From the NCBI GenBank assembly GCA_021030915.1, contig JAGEMR010000033.1, positions 124,001 to 188,000 of the forward strand: 64,000 nucleotides of DNA, in the 5' to 3' direction. The position numbers were made by a program, and so were the translations under genes. Origin of the DNA: Astrothelium macrocarpum (taxonomy: Eukaryota > Ascomycota > Dothideomycetes > Trypetheliales > Trypetheliaceae). The notes below the pieces were generated by a model that was not told the origin of the DNA, did not search any database, and saw nothing but the letters and a program-made list of their open reading frames with translations. Shown piece after piece: positions 1-12,042 of this stretch (position 1 is its first letter; each line of letters begins with the position of its first letter).

Positions 1-404
1 TGAGGGTCTCTCCTATACCGTGCTTTGGCTCTTCACTTGGTACTGAGATGTTGAAGCTTCCGGCGTGCAACTCGGTGGGCGCGGTTGAGTTTGGCAAGAT
101 TAGACTGCAATCGTTACACACAGTGAACCTGACCCGACTTTGGTTCTTATTAGCTTTCAAAGGTTCGAGGATGTCCATCGGGGATATGTGTGATGTTGCA
201 AGTGGACTTTGGATCGCGATCGCTTGATGGTCCGTTCAGATGCTGGGGCTAATGACGCCATGGCGTCTTTGATTTCTCAGGTACCTTAGGTTTCTTCGTA
301 CTGCCACCATGTCCATTCACTTAGCCCATTCTATTCTTTCAATTTCAAAAGGCTTCTGCTTCTCTCGCTATACAACCTAAATCTAATCGTTTCATCATTA
401 TGCA
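1..404. other. 5' flank of avt3, no gene seen
   Basis: No open frame with family features. It presumably holds the promoter and leader of the amino acid transporter. The last 100 bases are rich in T and C, as is usual just before fungal start codons. Confidence 0.5.
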
Positions 405-2153
405 ATGGCCTCGTTTCCAGATGCGCCGGTGACTGCACAAGACCAACGTGAAGCTGAAGTGGTTACAAAGCATCTCCCAGATGGCTATTCTGCTGGCGTC
501 GATGCCTTCTCTGAAGGTTCTACTAATATAAGTCGGCAAGCCCAGAACCCAGATTTACCTACCTCACCAAATGAGCCAGAGTCATCCTTGACGCTGCAAG
601 GGGGCGACATTCATCGAGACCTCTATAAAATTGACGCAAAGGCAAGAGCCCACAGAAGAGCGGCTACGTTCCATGCCTCGATCCCAAAAATTATATCAAG
701 ACCTACAAACGACCTATCGGCTGCGGAACAACAGGCGCCTGGAGGGTTTCGTAGACAATTTGTACAAAGAAAACAAGGTAGACTATCTCGGTTCGATCCT
801 GCCAATGTCCCGGTTGCAAGGAATTTCGTTGAATTCTTGGACCTTTACGGCAGTTTCGCTGGTGAAGAACTTGCTGATTCTGACGACGAGTCGGCTGTGA
901 CCGATGACGAAGGGTCGGGCGAGAGAAGACCATTGCTGGGAAGGCGGAAAAGCTCGAAAGCAGTGAGGAGAGGAGATGCCGGCACAACTAAAACGTTCTT
1001 TACACTTGTAAAGGCTTTCGTGGGAACAGGAATAATGTTTTTGCCTAAAGCGTTTAAGAATGGTGGCATACTGTTCTCTTCAATTACCTTGTTGACGGTA
1101 TCTGTAGTTACTACCATAGCTTTCCACCTTCTGCTGCAGTGCAGAAAAAGGTATGGGGGTGGCTATGGAGAACTAGGGGCATCCATTGGAGGACCAAAAC
1201 TGCGAGGGCTTATCCTTGGTTCGATCACGCTGTCTCAACTGGGCTTTGTCTGCGCTGGAACCATTTTTGTTGCTGAAAATCTCTATGCCTTCCTGGAAGC
1301 CGTTGTTCTTGGGCCTACGCCATTATCAACAAATGCGCTCATTGCCATCCAACTAGTTGTTCTAGTCCCGTTGGCTTTGGTTCGCAACATCTCCAAGCTG
1401 GGTCCCGCCGCGCTGATCGCTGATATTTGCATCATGTTAGGCCTGGGGTATATCTATTATTACGACATTGCGACAATTGCAAAGTCGGGCATCAACCCGA
1501 CGGTGACATTGTTCAACTCCCGTGAATGGACGCTGACAGTGGGCGCTGCAATCTTTACCTTCGAAGGTATCGGGTTGATATTACCAATACAGTCTTCCAT
1601 GCAAAAACCGGAAAAGTTTGAGCTTCTGCTCTGCATTGTCATGGCCATCATAACAGTCATCTTCACCATGGTTGGCGTCTTATGCTACGCGACATTCGGT
1701 TCTGATACCATGATAGAAATTATCTCTAATTATCCGCAAGACAGCCACTTTGTCAATTCCGTCCAATTTCTTTATTCGCTTGCAGTATTAGTTGGTACTC
1801 CTGTCCAGCTCTTCCCTGCAGTCAGGATTATAGAAGAAAAGTTATTTCGAGGCTTGTCTGGCAAACGTGATAGCACAACGAAGTGGAAGAAGAATGGGTT
1901 TCGTACTGCGATTACAGTGGCTTGCGTCGTTGTCTCAATTGCAGGTGCAAAGAATCTTGACCGATTTGTGGCACTGATTGGATCATTTGCCTGTGTGCCT
2001 TTGGTTTACATCTACCCAGCTTTTTTGCACTACAAGGGAATTGCAAAGACGCGATTGGAAAAAACAGGTGATGTACTGTTCATGGTAGTTGGATTTGCGG
2101 CAATGGTCTATACGACGTTTGTCACTGTTATTAACAGTTTTTTGAAGCGTTAA
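405..2153 (+). CDS. avt3: Vacuolar amino acid transporter, AVT3/AVT4 type
   Basis: A 582-residue intronless protein of the AAAP (Aa_trans) superfamily. The first ~195 residues are hydrophilic and carry the block NVPVARNFVEFLDLYGSFAG (about 134-153), followed by an acidic stretch, as in fungal Avt3 proteins. The transporter domain begins at TKTFFTLVKAFVGTGIMFLP and continues as about eleven hydrophobic segments to the C-terminus. Yeast Avt3/Avt4 export neutral amino acids from the vacuole; I infer the same role and place. The ATG has a good context (GCAATGGCC). The gene ends convergent to the amidase. Avt3 and Avt4 cannot be told apart by eye. Confidence 0.88.
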   Translation: MASFPDAPVTAQDQREAEVVTKHLPDGYSAGVDAFSEGSTNISRQAQNPDLPTSPNEPESSLTLQGGDIHRDLYKIDAKARAHRRAATFHASIPKIISRPTNDLSAAEQQAPGGFRRQFVQRKQGRLSRFDPANVPVARNFVEFLDLYGSFAGEELADSDDESAVTDDEGSGERRPLLGRRKSSKAVRRGDAGTTKTFFTLVKAFVGTGIMFLPKAFKNGGILFSSITLLTVSVVTTIAFHLLLQCRKRYGGGYGELGASIGGPKLRGLILGSITLSQLGFVCAGTIFVAENLYAFLEAVVLGPTPLSTNALIAIQLVVLVPLALVRNISKLGPAALIADICIMLGLGYIYYYDIATIAKSGINPTVTLFNSREWTLTVGAAIFTFEGIGLILPIQSSMQKPEKFELLLCIVMAIITVIFTMVGVLCYATFGSDTMIEIISNYPQDSHFVNSVQFLYSLAVLVGTPVQLFPAVRIIEEKLFRGLSGKRDSTTKWKKNGFRTAITVACVVVSIAGAKNLDRFVALIGSFACVPLVYIYPAFLHYKGIAKTRLEKTGDVLFMVVGFAAMVYTTFVTVINSFLKR

Positions 2154-2853
2154 ATAAGCATGTTCATAACCACCCTTGAGAGTAGCCGTACGTTCTCTCT
2201 GCTCTCGAAGGTCACATCGGGACTCAATAGCCACCAAACCATGCCACGATCTCAACCGTGCGTTAACCAAGTCCTATGGCCGTCCGCCTTTCCGTCAACA
2301 AGCTAAGGATTCGTAGGTCATGTGCCTCGCAAAAAATTCATCTCTGCAGCATATTCATCCATGTAACAAAGATATCAAACTCACTTCACAGTCATACTGC
2401 TGTGGATATTGCAAGACGGTATAATTTCAAAGTCCACAATTAACAGCAAAAGACCCGAAGTGGTCATTGAAAAGTTTATTAACAATCTACAACCTTCATT
2501 TTCCTTCTTACGTCGACCTTTTTGCTAATCTATCTATGATGTTGTATTTTTCGTCGTGACAGGCCTCAGTATGATGTTAGTACCACTAAACAGAGTTGTG
2601 ATGGTTTTTGACATCGATTTTAGGGCCCATCGAAGATTATACCAATTCTACTTTCAGTCGTCTAAATGTAAAAGATATTTGCGTTTTGATGATACCGCTG
2701 GAGAAGTCATCTCCGTGGCTAGAGTTCTTCACTGCACTCGATGCCCCCGACGCTGAAAACTGGATCAACGTTACTGCTAGATGACAATGGATCCATAAGG
2801 AACAACTATTTCCCGCTTCCGTAAATAGACCATTATCATCCAATCCTCTTCAC
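2154..2853. other. Convergent intergenic region avt3/amidase
   Basis: Contains the 3' ends of two converging genes. A 66-codon plus-strand frame at 2556-2756 has no recognisable features and is not called. Nothing else seen. Confidence 0.5.
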
Positions 2854-4949
2854 TTAATAATCTCGCCGAAACAATATGTCGCCTCCATTTACCTCCGAAT
2901 ATCCCGTGACGGTCTGATTTACGATGCCTGCTATTACTAAGTCGTTTATAAGGTTGAACAACATCCCGTCACACCCTTTTGCTGCCATCATATCTACAGT
3001 CACCGGCAAAACCTCCTCATGCTGCGTAATATTGCTAAAATAACTTGCGACTCCGAGCGGTACCACGAAATCTGGATTCTCGGCAAATGGCGAGACACGA
3101 CCGCTGCCAAAGCCATAGGGCGGCACTGGTGGACCGCTGTACTGGTTACGATAATTAACACTAGCCTCGCTGCCGACATACAGGTAGAGACTGGACGAGC
3201 AGGGAGTGCTGCTGCTACTGCTACTATTGCTTGGGACGAGCACATGGGACGCAAACCAGTCGCGAAACACTGTACGATTGGCATTTGCTTGATCAAGTGT
3301 GGCGGGCTTGGGAAATGAATCGCCAAAGGCCCAACGGACGAGAGGAGCCGGATCAACAAAAGGAAGTCGACCATCGTGCTGTGCACCGTAATCCGAGTAG
3401 AACGGATCCCGAACGAGAGTTGTTTGCTCTTGAGAAATGATGATCGGGTACGTGATGTTGAGAAAGGTATCAAGGTCTGGATCTGCGCCAGCAGGAGTGC
3501 TCCCTGACCAATCTGCCTCGATATCGTAGGCCGAAGCGGTTCCATCAAGGAATTTAGCCAGGGCGGAAACAAAGTTTAAGAGGACGGCGTCGCCATCAGA
3601 ACTGACATTTGTTGGGAACCCATCGAGCAAGACTTTCTTAGGGTAACTGGTCGTAAAGCTGATGTTAGTTTGGTAGAGAGCTCCCGCAGCTGCCCTCCAC
3701 AGTACAGGATCACGAGTAAGAAACCCTCCTGTATCGAGCTCTGGAGCAAGTGGCATCACGCCATCCAAAGCAACAAGTCCATGAGACGGTCGATTGCCAA
3801 AAAGGCCTTGCACCTCTGAGGGGCCCCTGATACTTCCACCAGTGTCGGAGCCAATGGTAAGATCCAGCCATGGATAGCTTCCCATGCCTGCACCAGGACC
3901 TGACGAGGAAGACGAAGGATCCTGATAGCCGTCACCTCGTGGATTGAAGGGTGAATGATAGTCGACCCAATCCGCCGTGGCTGAAGATATTAGACTTGGG
4001 CTTTGAGCACTCCATTTAGGACCTACTCACCTTCTTCTCCGTTTGCAAACTGACTTGATTTCATTTTACCTACAATCACAACACCGGCATCGACGAGGCG
4101 TTGGATAGGCAAAGCACTAACGTTTGCTGCAGGATAAAAATGATACCACGCACGATTTCCATCGCTGGTGTGAACACCTGCGACATCGTATATATCTTTG
4201 ACTCCAAGCCGCACACCAGCAAGCGGTTTCTCAGCAGTCTTAGTGTAATAAAGCCGTGAAGGAACTGCAACGGCAAGCGACTGACCAGGAACGTTCGCAG
4301 GCAGCACTGAGTACAGTCCAGTCCCATTTGGTACAAGCGTCTCAGTAAAGGCTCCTTGGAAATCGGAATACAACCTCCATGCTTCAAACACTGATCCCGT
4401 GGATGAGATAAAGTATGGACCAGCAGACAGATTGGAAGACTCAGACAAGGTAAGAATGTGTACTTCAGAGTCAACCAATGGCGAACCGTTAATGTCTGTT
4501 GTCACAGAGCTCTCCCCGCCCGGGAAATGTGAGCTCGTACTTTCTACGCATATTACTGTGGCTCTGTAAGTAAAATAATACAGCAATTCCAAACTTTGTG
4601 CATCATCCTAAACGGGCTATACCCCTTACATACCGTCAAGAAAGCCAGTCTGAAACACGTCGTCAGATGCCAGAAAGCTGTCTACAGTGCTTTGAAGGTC
4701 ACTGCTTGAAAAGCTAGAGCCATTGGTCTTGATGACTGTAAGCGGGAGCAGTCCAGCACCTGTAGTTATTGCATTTGACAGGCTTTTTCCTATTGACAAT
4801 TTGGTGATTGAGGTTGGCGGAACATAATACGGTATGCCATTAAGCTCAACAGTGGACCCGGTAGAGACAAAGGTAGTAGCTTGGGCCAGGTGCGCGAATA
4901 CAATCGAGGCCAAGAAAGCTGGTAAAGGAGAAGGAAGCAAAGGTATCAT
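2854..4949 (-). CDS. Secreted amidase-signature family protein
   Basis: Three exons: 4634-4949, 4031-4561, 2854-3980, giving 657 residues. The first ATG in frame starts a signal peptide (MIPLLPSPLPAFLASIVFAH). An N-terminal domain with VELNGIPYYVPP precedes the amidase domain, an arrangement common in fungal secreted amidases. The catalytic triad is visible: Lys271 in VGKMKSSQFANGE, cis-Ser near 308 in a Ser-rich SSGPGAG loop, and nucleophile Ser332 in GSDTGGSIRGP. It should hydrolyse an amide bond; the substrate is unknown. The acceptor of intron 1 is read as the second AG of ttacagag, because the first AG gives a stop. RNA data should confirm this join. The Ser run before the cis-Ser is longer than the usual GGSSGG. 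Confidence 0.82.
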
Positions 4950-5814
4950 CTTGACCAACAATCGCAACACCCGCAAGGATGTAGCAACAAGGGCAAATTT
5001 CGCTCTTTCCCATTCAATATTTATCTCCAGCGGGTACCTGCCTAATAAGTGTCATGGATGGCCTTATGTGAGCCAGACCCGAGCTTGAAAAATCTGGAAG
5101 CTATGGCATTTGACTGGCTCCATGCAAGAGCGATAAGCCCTCCAAACCCCAATTTGAGAGAGACCTGCATGACGAGGAGGGAACTAGCTCAAAAGTGCAG
5201 GTCTACTGGGACATCTTTCTCAAATGAATAAAAGTCATCATTATAGTTTCTGGCGGAGATCTTGAGATATGGGAGAATCTCTTTAATGATAAGCTTACCT
5301 TAGTGCGGCTCCATACGGAGTAACTATAACTGGCAAATCGAAGAGAATGGAAGGCCTAGACGGAAGAATGAGGGCGAAAAAAGCGGTCTAAATATGAGTT
5401 GCGGCTCCTTATCAGTTGATAAGCCACCAACGAGCAGTCATTCAGCATTGTCAATTGATTCTGTATGGAGTACTGGCAGTCTGAGTCAGATCGTTGTACC
5501 CATCTCCCGTTAGTTTTTAATAACGGCTCAGGGCTATATGGGCGTCGTTCATTTGATGACTTTTCCAAAGTAGAAATACACTTAGCTCATAGATCCAGGT
5601 TCTGAATGGAAGACCTAAATTAGAACAAATGATTTCTTACGCGCTCTTCATGGGGGACAGAACAAAGGAGCATACGCGAGTTCTCAATTGGTCCGACTCA
5701 ACGTAAAAGATTGCAAGGTGGTCTCTCTTAGGTCAAAGAGTGCTACATAGGTTGTACCGTAGGCCAAACATTACGAACACTCGCCGTTCTCAAACTCTTT
5801 CATCTTACATCTCC
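4950..5814. other. Intergenic region upstream of amidase
   Basis: AT-rich and without convincing coding content. Small frames here (such as 5356-5568) show no family features. It must hold the amidase promoter and the 3' end of the BTB gene. Confidence 0.45.
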
Positions 5815-6736
5815 TCAAGTGCTTTGCCATGGTTCTGCCGGGACATGCTTACACCTCCTTCCATCCTCATGCACATGAAATGCGCAGTCCTCACCTTTCC
5901 TAGGGTCCTCCATCCCATTCCAATGCAACTCCGCCATTGCATTCACAAAATCTACTGCTAGATCTCCACCTCGTGCAACGGTCTGTACCATTGCATCGCT
6001 CAGCCCTCTCTTTGATGATTCGCAGAGGATGCGGTATGCGGCGCTGGCTATAAGAAAGCGTCGCATTGGGTTCGGCTCGGCGGTGTTCTCGTATATGTAT
6101 TCCAGCCGATAGGGGGCTGCAGTCAGATTCTCCTGGCGGTAGTATGCACGAACATGATCCATGACGTCGTTCTGGAGCTGAGGGATCTGGAAACGCTGGC
6201 CGAGTATATAGAGGCAAATGTAGTGCTGGAAAGACTGGTAGTCGGTAGGACCGCTGAGTTTGCCACCGTAGATCCAGCGAGTGAAGAGCCCCATGACGCG
6301 TTCATTGACGTCGGAGAACGTAAGGGACTCTTTATTAGGAGGAATAGGAGGGCCAGCAAGGAGCTTGGCAAAATAAGGTGACTTTCTAGCAAGCAAGTCG
6401 GAGTGGATGCGATAGGGCTTGTCGGTGACACCCGCTACGAGAGTGAGGACACCTTCATCCGATCCGTGGCTTGGAATATCAAAAGTAAGCACGGCCAAAT
6501 CTCAATTACTGCTACAAAACTTACAATGTTGCTCCGTCTGAGCGGAGATCTTGATTCGAGACTGCCCGGTGTGGATGCTCTCTAGCAGTCTCTGTACCAA
6601 ATCTATCAATCACTTCCGCGTCGGTATGACTATGCCCTGGACTAAGATGTCTCTGGTTGCCACTTGAGGAAGATGTCGAGCGAGCAGCTTCAGGCTGAGC
6701 TGTGCTTGGAGTAGATAGATTGGAGTGCTTGGACAT
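5815..6736 (-). CDS. BTB/POZ domain protein
   Basis: Two exons, 6525-6736 and 5815-6469, separated by a 55-nt intron, giving 288 residues. The Ser/Thr-rich N-terminus (about 70 residues) is followed by a BTB fold: TLVAGVTDKPYRIHSDLLARKSPYFAKLL, then FTRWIYGGKL and LGQRFQIPQLQNDVMDHV. This is the common fungal type with BTB alone, no Kelch or MATH partner. Such proteins dimerise or act as cullin-3 adaptors; no specific function can be assigned. An alternative frame of exon 1 also looks protein-like, but only the frame used here joins the BTB exon with an intron of normal size. The C-terminus ends in a Cys/His-containing segment (CAFHVHEDGRRCKHV). Confidence 0.75.
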
Positions 6737-7154
6737 ACTACGCCGCGAGCTTGAAGACCGGCGCTGCTGAGGTATGTGGTACCACGAAAGAATTTTGGTA
6801 AAGATACGATATGAAGTGGATATCACAGGGGAACTAAAAATTAAGAAAGATGATCGATGTCTGAAAAGGCGATGTCAGAGAGAGCAGAGCCGTTTGTTGG
6901 TGATAAGCACGCCGAACAGCATCGCACCTTCACAACTGAACGGATGTGAAACCAGCATATCCAAATGCGGAAGCCACATGGAAGTTGCAGAGTCGTAGGA
7001 TGGCCTGGCTTGAGGAAGTAAGGCAAGTGTGACATTAGTTAGTGTAAGCAAGTCGCGACCAAGGACTGAAGGGACGACTGAGGTAAGTTGGGGAGACATG
7101 TCAACTTTTGCAAACGACATTTCAAACGGTATAGTAGTACAACGGATAAAGGCG
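6737..7154. other. Intergenic region between BTB gene and erv25
   Basis: Both neighbours are on the minus strand. Holds the 3' end of erv25 and the BTB promoter. Open frames that run through here are read-through of the erv25 terminal intron. No other element seen. Confidence 0.5.
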
Positions 7155-7971
7155 CTAGATAAGATGTTTTGACCTGGACGATAATTAGTGTTCATGATCG
7201 ATAATAGAAGGGCCAACAGGAGAAGAGCAAACCTAAAATACGCCCTCAAATAAACGACCTGCCAGGCACCCAAACCGACTAACATGCCCATTGTACCGTA
7301 GGCGAACCACTTGACCCGCTCATTTGTGCTCTCGTTGGTATCTCGCAATTTCGTTTCTCTCTGTTTTAGATAGTCCATCTCTGCGACAATCTCACTAACC
7401 AGCTCCTCAATCCGTCGGAGCTCCGTCTCCACAGGCTTCAATTTCTCTCCTGCTTGTATTGCCGACCAGTCTTTTGCATCGGCGCCGATATCAATGTCAA
7501 GCTCAACGTGTCGGACAGCATTGGGCATATTGGCATCTGTAGTAATGGTTGGCAGGTGTTCGCATTTGAAAGGAATCAGGACAGACATACTTCCAGTCAG
7601 TATGTTCTCAAAACACACATCAAATGCTGAATCCGAATGTGAGGTGAATGCATAGCGATTCTCCCCTGCTACGTCTCGTGGCTTATGAAAGTCATTTCCA
7701 ACAGCGTCCTTGATCTGGGAGACAGTAAGCCAGGGCGAGAGAAGCAGATTCAGCAGCGAAAACACACATGCATGTTTAACACCATTCCATCACCTCGCGA
7801 GCCACTGATTGTGGCTGTCACTACCACGAGCTGGTCCTTGGCAACGAAGTTCCGTATGCATCGCTCTTTGGATAATGATTCGTGGCCTGGATGAGCATTG
7901 ATATCGAATTTGAGGCTTGATGCGAGGGCGACGAAACTGAGCAAGCTGGTAAATCTGGCTAGCAGTCCCAT
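7155..7971 (-). CDS. erv25: p24 family COPII cargo receptor Erv25
   Basis: Four exons: 7768-7971, 7591-7714, 7233-7536 and 7155-7173, giving 216 residues, the usual length. A signal peptide (MGLLARFTSLLSFVALASS) is followed by a GOLD domain containing CIRNFVAKDQLVVV and FDVCFENILTG. A coiled coil (ELRRIEELVSEIVAEMDYLK) leads to one transmembrane helix (YGTMGMLVGLGAWQVVYLRAY) and the short tail FRSKHLI, identical in style to other fungal Erv25. It cycles between ER and Golgi with Emp24 and helps load cargo into COPII vesicles. The second intron (54 nt) is a multiple of three and free of stops, so its retention would insert 18 residues into the GOLD domain. The last exon encodes only the final residues and was found by the exact RSKHLI-stop reading. 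Confidence 0.95.
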
Positions 7972-8543
7972 GGCGATCAAGGGTATCTGGAGTAGATGTT
8001 GCAAAACGGTCGTGTGCTCTTTTGCAGACAGCTTTCTTTTCCAAGCGGACCGACCGAACAAACACTCAGGGTTCACGCTGCGCTTATCCTTGCTTACAGC
8101 TAAGAACCCAGCCTTTGAGCAGCTTATTTAGCACAAATTGTCGCTCCTATATTTTATTTTAGAATATTAAAATGAAGCCGATTCGTTTACGATAGCTTCA
8201 AAGTGGCTTTGAAGAGTATGGCAATGCGGGCATTAGCCTCTAAAAAGGGAGACGGCAAAAGATACATGCTGCTCTACACAAGGTAGGGAGACCTCGACAA
8301 CACTCGTTGACGTTGGTTTCGAAATCATTTCTCAATCAAGACCTCAATATGTTAAGCCGCCTTTGAGCGACACTAGGGAGCTCTATAATGTGTGTACGGC
8401 TTATTATCTTTTTGGTGGTTACTCTGTATATGACGTTCCTTTATGCAACAGGCAACAGTACCACTTTCAATTCAATTGATATTGTATATCTTACTGTAGG
8501 TGATATTTTGAGAGTCTTCCCATACGTGACGGTTGGACAAATT
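7972..8543. other. Intergenic region upstream of erv25
   Basis: Holds the erv25 promoter and the 3' end of the aminodeoxychorismate lyase gene, both on the minus strand. AT-rich around 8130-8160. The short plus-strand frame at 8388-8621 is hydrophobic by composition only and is not called. Confidence 0.45.
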
Positions 8544-9488
8544 CTACTCCCGTCGATGGATCTTTCCTCGTCGAAAGCCTCTAACTCCGCTGCTTATCCA
8601 AACGTCCTCTCCGTCTTTTAGCTCTTCTGCCTTGATCACTTGCTCGGCGCAGAGGCTCTTCTCCAACGCCCAGCGTCGTGTCGTACCTGCCTGACCGCCA
8701 GATGATAACGGAGGCGTGATCCATCGTGTCTCTCTTCTGAAATATGGGGTTGTCATAGAGCCTTCCATAATTTCACCATTGTCATTCACAAGCAGCACCT
8801 CTGCTTCAGTACTTAGGGCGTTGATTCCCGCGCGACTACGTGCTGAGTCATACATCGACCGATTTGTAGTCTTGTATGTCGTAAAAACACTGGGCGTGGT
8901 TTGCTGAGTATCAATGTAAACCGGCCAGGGCTGACTACTATCCTGTAAAGTCGGAATGAATTCGTGCGGTCCTAATGTCAGCCCGCCTCCTGTAAGTGGG
9001 GAGACTTTCAAGGGCTTGGACTCTTTTCGGTGCTGAGGGAGATCCAAGGACTGAGGGAAGAGTAGATCTGAGCTTATCGACGGTGTGGAGCCGAGTTCAA
9101 TGTGCGTGTGACCGTCCTCATGAACCAGAATTTTCACCTAAAAATCATCTGAGCAATTAGCTGACCCTGAAAGCTCGCACAGGCTAACCCTGAATGCTTC
9201 ATCCTCGACAATTGGCGTCTGTCTTTCGATTGCTAAATGCTTGAGATTTGCGGTGACATTGTCTGTAATCGATGCATTAAATCCCTCAAGATCTTGCAAA
9301 ACATGCTGTGCATCGTTCCAGCCAAAATGCTCTGCAGCTTGCAATATGCGGTCTCGATGATGCGGTAACATGTAGAATTTGCTTGAGGGTGTCTTCATGT
9401 ATGGGGCCAGCTCACAATTTGCAGGAAATTCCGCAAGCTGTGGATCATAGCGAATCGACGTAAACAGTTGAAGAGATCCCATTTTCAT
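8544..9488 (-). CDS. abz2: 4-amino-4-deoxychorismate lyase (class IV aminotransferase)
   Basis: Two exons, 9189-9488 and 8544-9137, with a 51-nt intron, giving 297 residues. It resembles fungal Abz2: start LFTSIRYDPQL, the YMLPHHRDRILQAAEHFGW block, and the PLP site with probable Lys189 in TTYKTTNRSMYDSAR. The class IV signature LLVNDNGEIMEGSMTTPYF and the end ISSGVRGFRRGKI follow. It splits aminodeoxychorismate to p-aminobenzoate and pyruvate in folate synthesis. The first in-frame ATG is used; a second ATG two codons later is equally possible. It is divergent from tom70. Confidence 0.82.
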
Positions 9489-9934
9489 GTTCAGCAGCAG
9501 AAGAATTTCAAATATCAAGAGACGATTCACCGTACTGGATCAAGAGAGCAGACTTGAGATGAATTGAAAAAAGGGATCATGGCTACGCCTGATTGAATTT
9601 GGTGGGGGAAAGGTCCAAAGTCAAGCGCGCGTAGGAAATAACTTGAACCAAGGGCGATGTCGGATAGTGTTCCCTATTTTCTTACAGGCATATGTCAAGT
9701 TCATCCATCTCACTCAGCATTTTGTTGGTGTTGATGAATCAAGCTCCTCCGACCCCGAGCATTAGTTCTACGCTATGCCGGAAAGAGTAGCCATCTGATG
9801 AAATATTGCAGAGCAGCTCTGGGACAAGCATCCATATCCCTCCTTAATTCTTGGTTCGTAGCTCGGCTGCATTCTACCAGCTGCGCAAACAACGCGCACT
9901 TCGCTCAAAACCCTCTTTCGCTCATCCCGTCACC
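9489..9934. promoter_or_regulatory. Divergent promoter region abz2/tom70
   Basis: About 450 bp lie between two divergent start codons, so both promoters must sit here. No clear TATA box is seen on either strand. Confidence 0.5.
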
Positions 9935-12042
9935 ATGTCTGCAGAGCAGATACCTGTCGGCACATCGTCGTCCCCTTCTCCTACATCCATTGACACCGCA
10001 TCCGCAGGTGCATCATCATTCTGGGACCGGATAACAAAATGGGCATCAGAACACAAAGCTGTTGTCTATACGATAGCCGGGGTGACAGTGGTCGCCACGG
10101 GTGCGGGCATTTACTATTATGCATCGTCACCAAGAAGTGGAACAAGTGGTAGCTCTACATCAGAAAAGAAGAAATCCAAGAAAGACAAGCGGAAAAACAA
10201 GAAGGCTGGAGAACAGAAGTCAGAAGAGGATGCTAGAACTGGTGAGGCTTTGGAGTTATATAGTCATGCATAGTCACTGATTCAAACCAGAACCGAAGAA
10301 GCCAGAGCCTGCCAAAGTCGAGCAAGTAGAGGAAGAGCTCCCCGAGATTGATGAAGATACTGTTACGACCTTGTCTGAACAGGTACTCAAAGTTGTTAAT
10401 GCTAGCACGGTGCTCGCTAATCCAGATACAGGAACGAAAAGACACTGCTGCTAAGCTCAAAGCCGCTGGCAACAAGGCATACGGGTCAAAAGATTATAAC
10501 CGGGCAATCGAACTCTACGGCAAAGCTATTTTATGCAAAGCTGATCCAGTCTTCTACTCGAATCGTGCGGCTTGTTGGAATATGATGTCGAACTGGGAAA
10601 GGGTTATCGAGGACACAACTGCAGCAATTAATATCGACAACGAATACGTCAAGGCACTAAATCGGCGCGCAAATGCATACGAACAATCAGGACAATATAG
10701 TCTGGCACTTTTAGACTATACTGCGAGCTGTATCATAGACTCCTTCCGCAATGATCAAAGCGCGCAAAGTGTCGAACGGCTTTTGAAGAAGGTTGCCGAA
10801 GCCAAGGGCAAGGAGATTCTCGCCGGAAAGGAAAAGAAATTGCCGAGCCCAACATTCGTCACAAACTATCTACAAAGCTTCAGGCCTAAGCCGCCACCAG
10901 CAGGACTAGAAGAAACGGTAGAGCTCGATGAAAATTCCGGAAATGGTCAGCTTCAAAAGGGAATTCAGGCAATGAGCAAAAAGACTGGTGATGGATATAC
11001 AGATGCTGCCGCTGCCTTTGACAGGGCTCTTGAGTTGGGTGATCTTGGGGAGCATGAAGCATTTGCTTACAATATGCGAGGCACATTCAGGTATTTGAAG
11101 GGCGAGAACCAAGACGCGCTTTCAGACCTGTCGAAGAGCGTAGATCTCCAGCCAGCTTTGACACAAAGCTTCATTAAACGAGCAAGCATGCACTTGGAAC
11201 TAGGTATGCTGATGAACAAATTGTAACTCACGGCTTAGATGACTTGCTGACAGATGACAGGAAACCGAGAAGCTGCAGCCAATGATTTCGAAACTGCAAT
11301 GGAGCAAAACAAGGAAGACCCCGACATCTATTACCATCGCGCTCAACTGCACTTTATCCTGAGCGAATTTGCCGAAGCGGCCAAAGATTACCAAAAATCC
11401 ATCGAGCTTGACAAGGACTTCATCTTCTCGCACATCCAGCTCGGCGTGACACAATACAAGATGGGCTCCATTGCATCCTCGATGGCAACTTTCCGGCGGT
11501 GTATGAAGAATTTCGACAAGGTGCCCGACGTCTACAACTACTATGGCGAGCTACTGCTCGACCAGCAAAAATGGGCGGAAGCGATCGAGAAGTTCGATAC
11601 CGCCGTCGACATGGAGAAGCAGACCAAGCCCATGGGCATGAATGTCTTGCCACTCATCAACAAGGCGCTCGCCCTGTTCCAGTGGAAGCAGGACTTTACC
11701 GGCGCCGAGGAACTTTGCCAAAAGGCACTCATCATCGACCCGGAGTGCGATATCGCTGTGGCGACGATGGCGCAGCTGCTCCTGCAGCAGGGGAAGGTGA
11801 CGGAGGCGCTCAAGTACTTTGAGCGCGCGGCTGAGCTGTCGCGGACGGAGGGGGAGATTGTCAATGCGTTGTCGTATGCGGAGGCGACAAGGACGCAGTT
11901 GGAGGTAAGTCCATGTTCATCTCATCACGGGATCTGTTAGACTTTGCTAACATTGTTCCTCCAGGTTCAGGAGAAATACCCGCAGCTTGCAAGCCGGCTG
12001 CAGGGTATGGGAGCTGGGATGGCCCCACCAGGTATCAGATAG
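9935..12042 (+). CDS. tom70: Mitochondrial import receptor Tom70
   Basis: Five exons: 9935-10241, 10291-10382, 10432-11203, 11261-11904, 11965-12042, giving 630 residues. A short intermembrane N-terminus and one membrane anchor (about 42-62, VVYTIAGVTVVATGAGIYYY) are followed by a Lys-rich linker. The cytosolic part is a TPR array: first repeats AAGNKAYGSKDYNRAIELYGKA and FYSNRAACW form the chaperone clamp, and later repeats such as DIYYHRAQLHFILSEFAEAA form the preprotein-binding core. It docks Hsp70/Hsp90-bound carrier precursors at the outer membrane. The C-terminus is short and Met/Gly/Pro-rich (QGMGAGMAPPGIR). All splice sites are canonical and the length matches the family. Confidence 0.96.

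Noticed and set aside
6521..6600. Alternative exon-1 frame of the BTB gene (LVQRLLESIHTGQSRIKIS)
   Set aside because: It looks protein-like but joins the BTB exon only through a 24-nt intron, too short for a fungal spliceosomal intron.
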